Assembly: GCA_024233575.1 (NCBI GenBank)
Contig: JACKPN010000017.1
Location: 1 to 35,493, forward strand
From: Chlamydiales bacterium
GTDB lineage: Bacteria > Chlamydiota > Chlamydiia > Chlamydiales > Criblamydiaceae
Length of the DNA: 35,493 nt
Direction: 5' to 3'
The notes beneath the pieces are model-generated. The model was not told the origin of the DNA and ran no database searches. It saw only the letters and a program-made list of their open reading frames with translations. Made by a program: the position numbers and the translations under genes. This document shows positions 17,206 to 25,186 of the stretch, piece by piece; position 1 is the stretch's first letter; each line of letters starts with the position of its first letter.

Positions 17206-17246
17206 GCATTTAAAAATCCCAATTCACTAAAATAGTCATCACCCTT

Positions 17247-17329
17247 GCCGGTGTGGCGGAATGGTAGACGCGGTAGACTCAAAATCTACTCTTGGCAACA
17301 AGGTGCTGGTTCGAGTCCGGCCATCGGCA
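17247..17329 (+). tRNA. tRNA-Leu (anticodon CAA)
   Basis: A class II tRNA of 83 bases with discriminator A. The acceptor arm GCCGGTG pairs with CATCGGC including one G-U; the anticodon stem GTAGA/TCTAC encloses the loop CTCAAAA with anticodon CAA, reading UUG. A long variable arm and a T arm with GGTTCGAGTCC follow. The 3' CCA is not encoded. A possible -10 box TAAAAT stands at 17228-17233. Confidence 0.95.
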
Positions 17330-17334
17330 CTTCA

Positions 17335-17374
17335 CCGGACAAGATCTCTGCAAAGAAGATCTGTCCGGATTTTT
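17335..17374 (+). terminator. Rho-independent terminator after tRNA-Leu
   Basis: CCGGACAAGATCT (17335-17347) pairs with AGATCTGTCCGG (17357-17368) with a single bulged base, followed by ATTTTT. It lies directly behind the tRNA. Confidence 0.85.
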
Positions 17375-17418
17375 CGTTTTCTAGTACTTTATTTTTTTGA
17401 GAGACAGTCGATATAACA

Positions 17419-17790
17419 TTATAAAGAAAAGACCTCTTCTTTTTTGCTTTCGACTACTCGGCTATCATAAAAAAGCTCAATCCCAATAATAAGTCCATCT
17501 ACAATAGTCAATAAAGAGGCTGTACGCAAGTTTCCAATCGGTTCCGGAAACTCTGTATCAATAGCTAACATAACCTGGTTATCGCCTTGAAATTTCCCTC
17601 TTATCTTTAATCCCACAAAGGCTGTTGTGAATCCCTTGATTGCCTGCAGGACAGCCTCTTTTCCTTGCAGCTTCGCAAGGGGACCGATAAAGAGAATATC
17701 GGGATGTAACATTTTCTCCATAGATTCAATATCTTTCTTATTCATGGCTGCATAATACGATTCAGCAACCAATAGATTTTTTTTAGACAT
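17419..17790 (-). CDS. SnoaL/NTF2-like small protein
   Basis: 123 residues. The pattern Y-Y-A-A-M-N-K-K-D-I-E-S-M-E-K-M-L-H-P-D-I-L-F-I-G-P-L at the start, then G-K-E-A-V-L and a run of strands ending in I-V-D-G-L-I-I-G-I-E-L-F-Y-D-S, is that of the SnoaL-like/NTF2-like fold, which serves many small-ligand isomerases and cyclases. No substrate can be told. GAGGAG stands before the ATG. It is transcribed away from a TetR regulator across a 90-base gap full of palindromes, so it is probably that regulator's target. Base use is more AT-rich than in the lpxG-truA block. Confidence 0.7.
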   Translation of the reverse strand: MSKKNLLVAESYYAAMNKKDIESMEKMLHPDILFIGPLAKLQGKEAVLQAIKGFTTAFVGLKIRGKFQGDNQVMLAIDTEFPEPIGNLRTASLLTIVDGLIIGIELFYDSRVVESKKEEVFSL

Positions 17791-17818
17791 GATCGTCTCC
17801 TCGGTTTTAGGTTTTGTG

Positions 17819-17847
17819 TTGTAAATTACAATATATTATGATATATT
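17819..17847. promoter_or_regulatory. Palindromic operators between SnoaL-like gene and tetR
   Basis: TTGTAAATTACAA (17819-17831) is a perfect inverted repeat around one A. It overlaps AATATATTATGATATATT (17830-17847), an inverted repeat with seven-base arms around TATG. A weaker TTAG-ctatat-CTAA follows toward the tetR start. Their place between divergent genes suits TetR-type operators; binding is inferred. Confidence 0.5.
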
Positions 17848-17880
17848 GAATATAGTTAGCTATATCTAATTAGGTCATTT

Positions 17881-18513
17881 ATGTCAAATCCAAAAAAAAG
17901 AAGCTATGTATCAGCAGCCAGAAGCAAGCAGGCAAGACAAACAAGAAATCAAATACTCTCTTCAGCAAAAAAACTCTTTCAATCAAAAGGATTTGAAGAG
18001 GTAACGATTGGAGAGTTAGCAGAATCAGCGAACGTTTCGTCTCCCACTATTTACTCTCTATTCAAGTCCAAGAGAGGAGTTCTTTTAGCCTTAATTGATG
18101 AAGCTCTCCCATCTTCAGTTTTCGAATCTCTTGTAGACGAGGTTTCTCAAGAAAAAACTGCCGCTGGACGCTTTAGAATTGCAGCGAAAATGACAAGGTT
18201 AATATACGATGCGGAGCAAAAACAAATGGGGTTATTACGTGGAGCATCCATACTGGGTAGTGAATTTCAAAAGATCGAAAAAGAACAGGAGCAACGACGA
18301 TACCAAAGACAAAAAGACACAGTTGATACTATGCTTGAGGAAGGGCTTCTAGCAGAAGGAATGACAACGTCTGAGGCTAGAGATGTCCTTTGGGCATTCA
18401 CAGGTCGAGATATGTACCGTCTTTTTGTAGTGACACGAAAATGGTCATCGAATCAATATGAAGTGTGGCTATCCAGAGCATTAACGAAGCTTCTCTCGAA
18501 AGAACAGCCGTAA
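17881..18513 (+). CDS. TetR/AcrR-family transcriptional regulator
   Basis: 210 residues. Residues about 18-65 form the TetR DNA-binding domain: Q-T-R-N-Q-I-L-S-S-A-K-K-L-F, then F-E-E-V-T-I-G-E-L-A-E-S-A-N-V-S and the recognition helix T-I-Y-S-L-F-K-S-K-R-G. The C-terminal part is helical, as for the ligand-binding and dimer domain, without recognisable ligand residues. It is divergent from the SnoaL-like gene with palindromes between them, so autoregulation and control of the neighbour are likely. The coding sequence is AT-rich compared with the genes before the tRNA. Confidence 0.88.
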   Translation: MSNPKKRSYVSAARSKQARQTRNQILSSAKKLFQSKGFEEVTIGELAESANVSSPTIYSLFKSKRGVLLALIDEALPSSVFESLVDEVSQEKTAAGRFRIAAKMTRLIYDAEQKQMGLLRGASILGSEFQKIEKEQEQRRYQRQKDTVDTMLEEGLLAEGMTTSEARDVLWAFTGRDMYRLFVVTRKWSSNQYEVWLSRALTKLLSKEQP

Positions 18514-18607
18514 TTGATTTTTCTTTTTTCTTGAGTTCGCTAAGACTGCGATCGTTTTTACTGCGTTAGTATTCTATTCCATCGAAGGAAGGGTAAACGC
18601 ACTGTTT

Positions 18608-18750
18608 CTAATCTAAATAGTTTTTTTCTCTAGAACCCCTGAAACAGGCAAGATTCACCATTGCTTTCTCCACATTAATAAATCTCTTTAGCTCATAGAT
18701 TTGGCGCATTCCCTCGACAATATGGTTCGATAGTTGTCCGGTGGAGGACA
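18608..18750 (-). pseudogene. Possible protein-coding remnant
   Basis: On the minus strand this stretch is open and would encode G-Q-L-S-N-H-I-V-E-G-M-R-Q-I-Y-E-L-K-R-F-I-N, then a short tail to a stop at 18608. It has no start of its own and follows directly on the hairpin repeat at the end of the 462-residue gene. The helix-like, charged composition looks like a C-terminal scrap of a protein, perhaps one cut off by the repeat. I do not recognise it. The remaining bases from 18514 to 18607 show nothing more than T-rich runs. Confidence 0.2.
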
Positions 18751-18751
18751 A

Positions 18752-18812
18752 TCGAGGGGGCTCTGCCCCCTTGATAATCCCCCGCCAAAGGGTCAAGGAC
18801 CCTCTGGACTCC
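18752..18812. repeat. Two-hairpin GC-rich repeat, copy 1
   Basis: Hairpin one: TCGAGGGGGC-TCT-GCCCCCTTGA (18751-18774 region). Hairpin two: CCAAAGGGTC-AAG-GACCCTCTGG (18785-18807), one mismatch. A stretch of CCCCC links them. The stop codon of the 462-residue gene (18793-18795) lies in the loop region of hairpin two. The same two-hairpin plan recurs at 31900-31957 and 32125-32184. Confidence 0.65.
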
Positions 18813-20181
18813 CATTTGATGAATTTCCTTGGCCAGCCACCTGTAAAGACGGATTCTCTGTAATATGTATGCCATCTCCTATCTCTCGTATATCGAGAGG
18901 TAGATGAGGGCGTATCCATTGAGCATACTCTTCTGGGGTCAAAACCTTGAATAACTCTTCTAAAAATTCTACATAGCTTCTGTACACCTCATTAACAAGA
19001 GCAGAAAAGGGCCCGGTAGAAGGTGAGACTTTTCCATGGTATCTTCTTTCAAAAATCGGAAAAAGAAAAGCAACTTCTTTAGATGACAACTCCGTAAAAG
19101 GAATTTGACGAAATATTTCTTGTAGATTGCTTTCAAGGTAATGACTACAACTATAAGGTTGAAATAAACTTTCATTTTCTTCTTTAGCGAGTTCACGGAT
19201 AATCTTGAGTAGTATTGTCGGAAGTTTTTCAGAATGTCCAATCGATTCTAACTGCGGGAACAGCCTCTTCGATCTATTCATCCTTACAATAAAATGATCA
19301 GGAAGGGAGTCTAAATCTAACACTAACAAAGCTTGGACAGGTAAGTCACGACGAAAAAATCTTTCCTGTTGAACGCACTCCTGAAGGAAGCGTGGATTAA
19401 TTTTTAAAATATATTCATTAATATTTTCCTTTTGATCTCTCGAAAGAAGGCCGAATAAAAAGGCTTTGTCGTCAATAAGCGCTTTTTGATCTGAACGTAA
19501 CAAAAGCGAAAATACAATTTTGTAACGTCGACATGTGCCGAATGGATCGAACAAAGGTAAGTCAGGATTACGAATTTGATCTATTTTATTTTTTATTCGT
19601 ACTACGAGTTTATGGAATGTAGAGATTTCTCTTTTAAAAAAACTTGTTATATCCTTTGAATTATCTAAGTACATGAGTTTGAGAAAAGTAGGTTTACTAT
19701 CTCCGACATCAGAATTCTGTGGACTCTCCGCCAATGACCTTTGCATTTCATTCCATATGAAAGTCAACCTCTCACTAGTGTATAAAAAACATATTGTAGA
19801 AATAGTACAATGTTCGGGGTACAATTTCAGATCAAAGGGATTTTCCTTTAGCAGTTTCTCATTATCGATGCGGGATATTTTGGATGCTAGATAACCTGGT
19901 ACGTCCCTTAGGTCACACTCATGTTGAAATTTATCCAAAGACAATTGCCGTAAGGCATCATCACATGGAGGAGTGTCTAAATCCAGAATTGGTAAGATTT
20001 CATTGACTATCAGTTCGATCCTATCATCCATCAAGTCATAGGGATCGGGATCATTTTGACATTTTTTAAGATCTTCATCAGTTAGCGATGGGTCGTAAAT
20101 ACTTACGAGAGTGCGTATCCTATCTTCGCTGTTTTTGAGATCTAAAAATGTTAGGCTTGGTGTACCGGTGATACTATTCAT
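18793..20181 (-). CDS. Hypothetical protein, AT-rich gene ending in a repeat
   Basis: 462 residues, not recognised. It is largely helical with many charged residues; no signal peptide, membrane segment or enzyme motif is seen. AGAGGAG stands eight bases before the ATG, so the start is well supported. The last six to eight codons (ending G-S-P-E-G-P) are encoded by the GC-rich hairpin repeat, and the stop codon lies within it; the native C-terminus may have been longer or different. The gene is clearly AT-richer than the conserved block, and it sits behind tRNA-Leu and the tetR pair, which suggests an accessory region. Effector function is possible but nothing in the sequence proves it. Confidence 0.65.
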   Translation of the reverse strand: MNSITGTPSLTFLDLKNSEDRIRTLVSIYDPSLTDEDLKKCQNDPDPYDLMDDRIELIVNEILPILDLDTPPCDDALRQLSLDKFQHECDLRDVPGYLASKISRIDNEKLLKENPFDLKLYPEHCTISTICFLYTSERLTFIWNEMQRSLAESPQNSDVGDSKPTFLKLMYLDNSKDITSFFKREISTFHKLVVRIKNKIDQIRNPDLPLFDPFGTCRRYKIVFSLLLRSDQKALIDDKAFLFGLLSRDQKENINEYILKINPRFLQECVQQERFFRRDLPVQALLVLDLDSLPDHFIVRMNRSKRLFPQLESIGHSEKLPTILLKIIRELAKEENESLFQPYSCSHYLESNLQEIFRQIPFTELSSKEVAFLFPIFERRYHGKVSPSTGPFSALVNEVYRSYVEFLEELFKVLTPEEYAQWIRPHLPLDIREIGDGIHITENPSLQVAGQGNSSNGSPEGP

Positions 20182-20273
20182 TTTAGACTCCTCTTATAGG
20201 CTTGAAGATCTGTATCTCATAAACGCCGCTATTGAAACAGTTTTTTTTTCAGTGAACAATAATATCACCTCAA

Positions 20274-20301
20274 CGATCTTTTATGTTTATACAAAAGATC
20301 G
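20274..20301. other. Perfect 9-bp inverted repeat upstream of the 462-residue gene
   Basis: CGATCTTTT (20274-20282) and AAAAGATCG (20293-20301) pair perfectly around a 10-base loop. It lies between the ispF stop and the 462-residue gene's start, about 90 bases before the latter. No T-run follows on the sense strand, so it is either an operator or an RNA stem-loop. The 208-base gap holds no gene. Confidence 0.35.
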
Positions 20302-20389
20302 GCTGTTTTGGAAAAAAATAAATAAAGCAGCAAAGAGATAGCATCGACCGTAACAATGCCCTATCAGACATTTCTGCCAGGGCATCTTC

Positions 20390-20983
20390 TTAAACTCCGG
20401 AAAGTAAAAGGTTTTTGTGCTGCAACAGTGCCACAACAAAAACCTCAACGCCAAGGCCGTTACCGGCACCATCCATCTCTTCACCGGAAGTCGCCTGCAC
20501 ATGAATGTCAGGGGCTATTGATTGGAACGAGAAGAAATCCAGTAGGTTCTTCTCTACTTTAGACCAGTCCACACGAGGCTGTCCTTTGACCATCAGCTTG
20601 AGATCAAGAAGTTCATAATCGCTCAATTTGATCATTTGTGCAGTTTCTTGCATAAAATCCGCACTATTACGATTGGAGTTTTTCGAGTCAGTATTCGGAA
20701 AGACTTTACCGATATCGCGTTTGTCCTTATCGCCAATTGCTGACAGCAAAGCATTCACGACTGCGTGATACAAGACATCACCATCGCTGCGTGCTTTGAA
20801 AGGTCCATATAGCTTCTGATACTTTTCATCTAATTCGACACCACCAATGATGAGCTTCTTATCTTTAGAGTAGAATTCTGTCTTAACCTCTACCTGCTCT
20901 TGTTGGTGAATCAGATTCTTTTCTTCTTCGTTAAGGAATCGATGGCTATCGTATCCATAACCAATTTTAAAAAGCCTGCTCAT
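20390..20983 (-). CDS. ispF: 2-C-methyl-D-erythritol 2,4-cyclodiphosphate synthase, divergent
   Basis: 197 residues against about 160 usual. Conserved parts: I-G-Y-G-Y-D-S-H-R-F at the start with the Asp and His metal ligands, L-I-I-G-G-V, A-R-S-D-G-D-V-L-Y-H-A-V with the third metal-binding His, D-I-G-K-V-F-P-N-T-D, and at the end V-Q-A-T-S-G-E-E in place of the usual A-T-T-T-E-K, keeping the Glu. An extra charged loop of about 25 residues sits between the D-S-H motif and L-I-I-G-G-V, and another small insert follows it. It should cyclise CDP-ME-2-phosphate in the MEP pathway, as partner of ispD in this window. GGAGG stands six bases before the ATG at 20983, which is preferred over the TTG just upstream. 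Confidence 0.87.
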   Translation of the reverse strand: MSRLFKIGYGYDSHRFLNEEEKNLIHQQEQVEVKTEFYSKDKKLIIGGVELDEKYQKLYGPFKARSDGDVLYHAVVNALLSAIGDKDKRDIGKVFPNTDSKNSNRNSADFMQETAQMIKLSDYELLDLKLMVKGQPRVDWSKVEKNLLDFFSFQSIAPDIHVQATSGEEMDGAGNGLGVEVFVVALLQHKNLLLSGV

Positions 20984-21039
20984 CAATTTCCTCCGACCGT
21001 TGATCGCAATTCACAATCAAGGGATGTTAAATCTTCCAT

Positions 21040-22056
21040 CTAATTGATTTGCTGTCGATATTGTCTGATCATGTCAACAGACAGATTGGCATGGCCAACT
21101 TCGGGACTATAAATCAATGAAATATTGCCTGTGTTCTTCAACTTAGAAACAAATTCAGCCATCCTTGCACCTTGAGGTATTACAAAATCTTTTGTATGGC
21201 AAAGAACGACTATCTTAACGCTACGTTCAGACAAGCGTTCCATCGACGTTTGAGCATCAAGGTTTCCACCGAACAACCAACCCGCTACATCAGCTATCCA
21301 TGGGTGGCCGGGCATGACAACCCTAGCTGTCTTTGTAAATGAATCGTGATTCACAAGACGTACTCGGTGAGCATCGTCAGAATTTACACTGAGATGACGT
21401 TCTAAGGAAACCGTAGCTACACCGCCACCGAGGGAACTGCCCCAAGTGATAACCTCGTCATAATTTTGCAGAGCGTACGTTAATGCAGAAATACCATCTT
21501 CAACAATCGTTTCATAGTTGGGACGGAACTTTAAAGAACTACATTCATAGTCCCCTTGGTTTAGCCCTGTACCGCGGTAATCATAAAGAATAACGGGCAA
21601 ACGGAAAAGATTCAAAATCGTCTGGATTGTGTGGTTAGGCGCTCCATTATCAAAAAAATCGGCAAGCGTGATTGCATTAGGATTATGATAAGAAACACAG
21701 CGGTGTTTATCTTCAGAATTCCATCCGTTTGGGTAACAAATGACGCCCTCCAAGTTTCCTGCTTTGTGTTGAAATTGAACTCTTTTAATTTTATATCTCC
21801 CATTTTGGCAGGCATTATCTATGATCCGCTCACACGCGTCAAGGTCAGGACCTAAGAACTGTGAAGGCACCATCAACAAGCCAACAATTTGTGCTAACCC
21901 GCCACGGTTTTGGATAAACCAGCTCACACTTTGACTGCTCGTCTCCAACGAACTTTCTACAAAAGATGAAGAAGAAAGTGCCGTTTCGCTGCCTTCCTGA
22001 CAGGCCTCAATTGTTCTCCAAATCGAATTCATATCTCTACTAATTGGTTCTGCCAT
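21040..22056 (-). CDS. Alpha/beta hydrolase, chlamydial DUF818-like
   Basis: 338 residues. The nucleophile elbow W-G-S-S-L-G-G-G-V-A is at about residue 207, preceded by Y-D-Y-R-G-T-G-L-N-Q-G (an oxyanion-type strand and turn) and followed by late Asp (V-L-C-H-T-K-D-F-V-I-P) and His (S-P-E-V-G-H-A-N-L) residues that complete a catalytic triad. This looks like the group of chlamydial alpha/beta hydrolases annotated as CHLPS/DUF818; that match is from memory. The N-terminal 100 residues precede the core and include a moderately hydrophobic segment near 50-70. Substrate unknown. AAGGAG stands seven bases before the ATG. Confidence 0.8.
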   Translation of the reverse strand: MAEPISRDMNSIWRTIEACQEGSETALSSSSFVESSLETSSQSVSWFIQNRGGLAQIVGLLMVPSQFLGPDLDACERIIDNACQNGRYKIKRVQFQHKAGNLEGVICYPNGWNSEDKHRCVSYHNPNAITLADFFDNGAPNHTIQTILNLFRLPVILYDYRGTGLNQGDYECSSLKFRPNYETIVEDGISALTYALQNYDEVITWGSSLGGGVATVSLERHLSVNSDDAHRVRLVNHDSFTKTARVVMPGHPWIADVAGWLFGGNLDAQTSMERLSERSVKIVVLCHTKDFVIPQGARMAEFVSKLKNTGNISLIYSPEVGHANLSVDMIRQYRQQIN

Positions 22057-22202
22057 GAACTATCTCCTTCATAGATTCTCTAATCACTTTTTGTGTTGAT
22101 TTACGATATCTGCTCATTGAGATATTTTCCAGAAAATCCCTCTTTAGCTACCTGCCCACAAACGGATCCGGAAACAGAGGAAAATACTCAATGTATGTAT
22201 AA

Positions 22203-23297
22203 CTAGCTGATGCTACACCAACCGCTTTCCTCTTGAACAGCATCGGTCTCTAACTGGAATGTTGCATTAATAGCTGCATGATCAGAGACTTTTTCATTAA
22301 TAATAGATACATAATAATTCAAGCACCTTATTTTTTTCGAACATAGCATGTAATCAAGAATGCCCTCGAAGCTGCCGCTAGGATCTCGGTTAGTAATTCC
22401 TTCAGAAGGAAACCACGCATATGTTTCAAATAAAGATCGCAGCACCTCGCTGCCGGGACAGCTTGTATCGCGATAGTCGGCATTCCAGTCTCCCATGGCG
22501 ATAAAGTACTCAACCTGCCGTTCAGAAAGAGGAATGATCGGATCGCCGTCTTCATTAATGCCCTCAGGAACTGAAAAGTATGTCGATCCTGACAAATACC
22601 ACTGCAAGAACGCCAGCTGATCTTTATTTCGCTGTAAATCGGGTGTTTCCTGATTGCCAAAGCCGGATGCCGGCACAGCATGCAGAACAATAAAGTGCAG
22701 GTCAATGCCATTGACGTTCACAGTGATGTCCATAAACAGCTTGTCGAACAGTTGGCAATCATCAGGAATCGGGTTACCGTTGTCATCTTTCCACTGACTA
22801 GGATTTACGCCGGGGTGAAAGTCTGTCCATTTCAAATTCTTTACCGTTTTCACTTGCGATATTGGAAGATAGGAGGCGGCACCGGTGTTATACTGACCGG
22901 GAAACAATCCGTAATTGACCAAGTCGGCATACTTATTGACTTTATCAGTATCCTCTCGAGTCATCACATAATTTCCCGATGGCGTACGTTTGGCATTAAG
23001 ACCGATATTTCCCAATGAAAAACAAGTTTCGGGATCTTTCACAGGGAATGTATCTGTCAGCTTCTTCAAATTCTGCCCTTCAGTCGTACACTTCCCATTT
23101 GGAACATCCGGTATATCGTAGGTAATCTCCCCTATCCCGATAAAATGAGGAAACTGATAACCATTCTGTTCCGATGTATTCTGTATCGTCTTGCCGATAG
23201 CATTTACAGATTGCGTCTCGTTATCAATTTGTTCTGAACGCTTATCTCTGGTGTTAAACCAGGACACGTTAACGGTTGTTATTTCCACCTGCATCAT
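22203..23297 (-). CDS. Endonuclease/exonuclease/phosphatase-fold protein
   Basis: About 364 residues. The EEP fold is shown by the first strand V-E-I-T-T-V-N-V-S-W-F-N-T-R, a glutamate region near G-I-G-E-I-T, then H-A-V-P-A, the metal and catalytic motif A-M-G-D-W-N-A-D, and the end motifs I-L-D-Y-M-L and S-D-H-A-A-I. This superfamily includes DNases, phosphoinositide phosphatases and sphingomyelinases; which it is cannot be told. The annotated start is moved to the ATG pair at 23297/23294 with GGGAG just before; a longer frame back to 23414 would run into the divergent amidohydrolase gene and adds no fold element. No signal peptide is seen in the shortened form. Confidence 0.78.
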   Translation of the reverse strand: MMQVEITTVNVSWFNTRDKRSEQIDNETQSVNAIGKTIQNTSEQNGYQFPHFIGIGEITYDIPDVPNGKCTTEGQNLKKLTDTFPVKDPETCFSLGNIGLNAKRTPSGNYVMTREDTDKVNKYADLVNYGLFPGQYNTGAASYLPISQVKTVKNLKWTDFHPGVNPSQWKDDNGNPIPDDCQLFDKLFMDITVNVNGIDLHFIVLHAVPASGFGNQETPDLQRNKDQLAFLQWYLSGSTYFSVPEGINEDGDPIIPLSERQVEYFIAMGDWNADYRDTSCPGSEVLRSLFETYAWFPSEGITNRDPSGSFEGILDYMLCSKKIRCLNYYVSIINEKVSDHAAINATFQLETDAVQEESGWCSIS

Positions 23298-23402
23298 CAC
23301 TCCCGAGGTATGATTTTTCGTCGATGTATACCGACTTTCCTCTTTCCAGAAAATATTTTTAACACCATAAGAATATTCGAAAAAATCTGAACAAGAGTGA
23401 CT

Positions 23403-24704
23403 ATGACAATTCATGCTGATCTCATCATCAATAACGGTACCGTCTTAACGGAAGACGGCTTTCAAGAAAAAACAGTCGTGATCAAAGGTACAAAGATTAC
23501 CGCGTTGGATGACACTTCCTCGCCCTGCGGTTATTCAGGCAAGAAGGTGATCGATGCCGCCGGCAAGCTTGTACTGCCGGGAATGGTCAATTGCCATACA
23601 CATAACCCTATGGTGATGTACCGCGGTCTTGGCAACGACTGCTGCGATATTATTCACAAGGTAATGTTCCCATTAGAAAAAAAATTCACGGATTCAAAGC
23701 TCTGCCGTATCGGTGCCGAGCTAACAGCCGCAGAAATGATCAAGGCCGGTGTCACCTGCTTTGCCGATATGTACTACTTCGTGGATACAATCGCTGAAGT
23801 GGTCGAAAAAGTCGGATTACGCGCGATCCTTGGTGAGACGGTAATTAAATACCCCTCTCCTGATGCCCCTGAACCTTACGGTGGAATAAAGATCGCTCGT
23901 CAGTTCGTCGAAAAGTGGAACGCTCGCTGCCCACGCATTACCCCTGCTTACGCTCCACACGCTCCCTACAGTGTTGAGAAAAGCGTCTACAAGGAAATTG
24001 CAGACCTTGCCGCTGCTGATGACGTTCCAATCCTGACGCATCTCGCAGAAATCGCCAACGAAACTCCCGGTCTGTCCCCTGTCGACTTTCTCGATGAGGC
24101 CGGAGCGCTTTCTAAACGCCTCGTTGCTGCCCACTGCATCCATGTTACCGATGCCGATATCGCCAAATTAAAAGATAGCGAAGCAGGCATCGCTTTTAGC
24201 ATCCTTGGCAACGTCAAAGGCGGCAGCCCCATTCCGCCGATACAAAAAATCCATAAAGTGTGTCAACGTGTTGGTCTGGCGACAGATGGTCCGATGAGTT
24301 CTAATACACAAGATATTTTTTCGCAGATGCGCTTTGTCGGCGCTATGGTCAAATACTCTTCGCGCGACCGTTCCGCACTTCCGGCAAATGAGATTGTTAA
24401 GATGGCAACAATTGGTGGCGCGCGCGCCCTTCACATGGAGGATCGGATCGGCACCCTCACAGTAGGCAAAGAGGCAGACGTCATCATTGTTGATGTCGAT
24501 GCCTGGCCAACTTATGATTACAACGACTATCTCGTCTATTCAGCGTTTGCTACATCTGTAAGGACAACGATCGTCGCCGGTAAAATTCTGATGGAAGACC
24601 GTAAGCTGACTACGATTAACGAAGAGGCTTTAAAAAATGAAGCTCAACCGCTTATCGAAGCGATCGCAAGCTACAATGATACTGTGATCAAAGGTAGCCG
24701 ATAG
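23403..24704 (+). CDS. Amidohydrolase, MTA/SAH or aminofutalosine deaminase-like
   Basis: 433 residues. The metal-dependent hydrolase motifs are all present: L-P-G-M-V-N-C-H-T-H-N (HxH), T-H-L-A-E, A-A-H-C-I-H-V and L-A-T-D-G-P-M-S-S-N, with flanking small beta domains containing K-E-A-D-V-I-I-V-D-V-D. This is the SsnA/MtaD/TrzN group. In bacteria with the futalosine menaquinone route, close relatives deaminate 6-amino-6-deoxyfutalosine, others deaminate methylthioadenosine or adenosylhomocysteine; sequence alone does not decide. I chose ATG 23403 because AAGAG is five bases upstream; a GTG two codons earlier is possible. It converges on the thioesterase gene with a 17-base overlap. Confidence 0.85.
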   Translation: MTIHADLIINNGTVLTEDGFQEKTVVIKGTKITALDDTSSPCGYSGKKVIDAAGKLVLPGMVNCHTHNPMVMYRGLGNDCCDIIHKVMFPLEKKFTDSKLCRIGAELTAAEMIKAGVTCFADMYYFVDTIAEVVEKVGLRAILGETVIKYPSPDAPEPYGGIKIARQFVEKWNARCPRITPAYAPHAPYSVEKSVYKEIADLAAADDVPILTHLAEIANETPGLSPVDFLDEAGALSKRLVAAHCIHVTDADIAKLKDSEAGIAFSILGNVKGGSPIPPIQKIHKVCQRVGLATDGPMSSNTQDIFSQMRFVGAMVKYSSRDRSALPANEIVKMATIGGARALHMEDRIGTLTVGKEADVIIVDVDAWPTYDYNDYLVYSAFATSVRTTIVAGKILMEDRKLTTINEEALKNEAQPLIEAIASYNDTVIKGSR

Positions 24705-25119
24705 AGGGATCAAGTGCGACTTTACTGCGAATGAAGGTACCGCTGCCACGTGCAACCTGATCGCCTTCATCATCAAACAGCTGCGCCTCACCGATAAAAC
24801 TGTTTCCTGAAGAGTAGGCAGCTTCGCCTTTTGCCGTTATCGTTCCCGATGTTACTGGCTTCAGAAAATAGAGGGTGAAGTTGGCTGTTAAAACAAAAAC
24901 ATCTTCGACTAGAGAGTTGACAGCAAAGAATGCGGCATCGTCGAGGGCTTTGAAATAAATAGATCCATGCACGGCATGAGCAGCATGATGCATCTCCTTG
25001 CGGATGGGAATGACAAGGGTGGACCTTCCTGTTTCGATTGTCAGCTTCGGTCGATAGAAATCATTGATCTTAGCCTGCTCATACATGCGTTCCAGCTTAC
25101 GGAAATGCTCTTGCTTCAT
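24688..25119 (-). CDS. Hotdog-fold thioesterase (PaaI/4HBT type)
   Basis: 143 residues. The core A-V-H-G-S-I-Y-F-K-A-L-D-D-A-A-F-F-A-V-N is the hotdog-helix signature with the H-G turn and the catalytic-type Asp or Glu replaced by D-D; F-T-L-Y-F-L-K-P-V-T-S-G-T and the final strand F-I-R-S follow the usual fold order. It probably hydrolyses an acyl-CoA or similar thioester in the cytoplasm. AGGAG stands eight bases before the ATG. It is divergent from the NUDIX gene. Confidence 0.82.
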   Translation of the reverse strand: MKQEHFRKLERMYEQAKINDFYRPKLTIETGRSTLVIPIRKEMHHAAHAVHGSIYFKALDDAAFFAVNSLVEDVFVLTANFTLYFLKPVTSGTITAKGEAAYSSGNSFIGEAQLFDDEGDQVARGSGTFIRSKVALDPSIGYL

Positions 25120-25186
25120 AAAAAAACTCCTGATATCTTTGCATAAGATATTCTAATTCAAGTTTATAATTCAACTAAGGTTATCC

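Noticed and set aside
18723..18745. Possible attachment-site copy of the tRNA-Leu 3' end
   Set aside because: Only GGTTCGA and GTCCGG match, separated by extra bases; this is too short to call a direct repeat, and no integrase gene is present.
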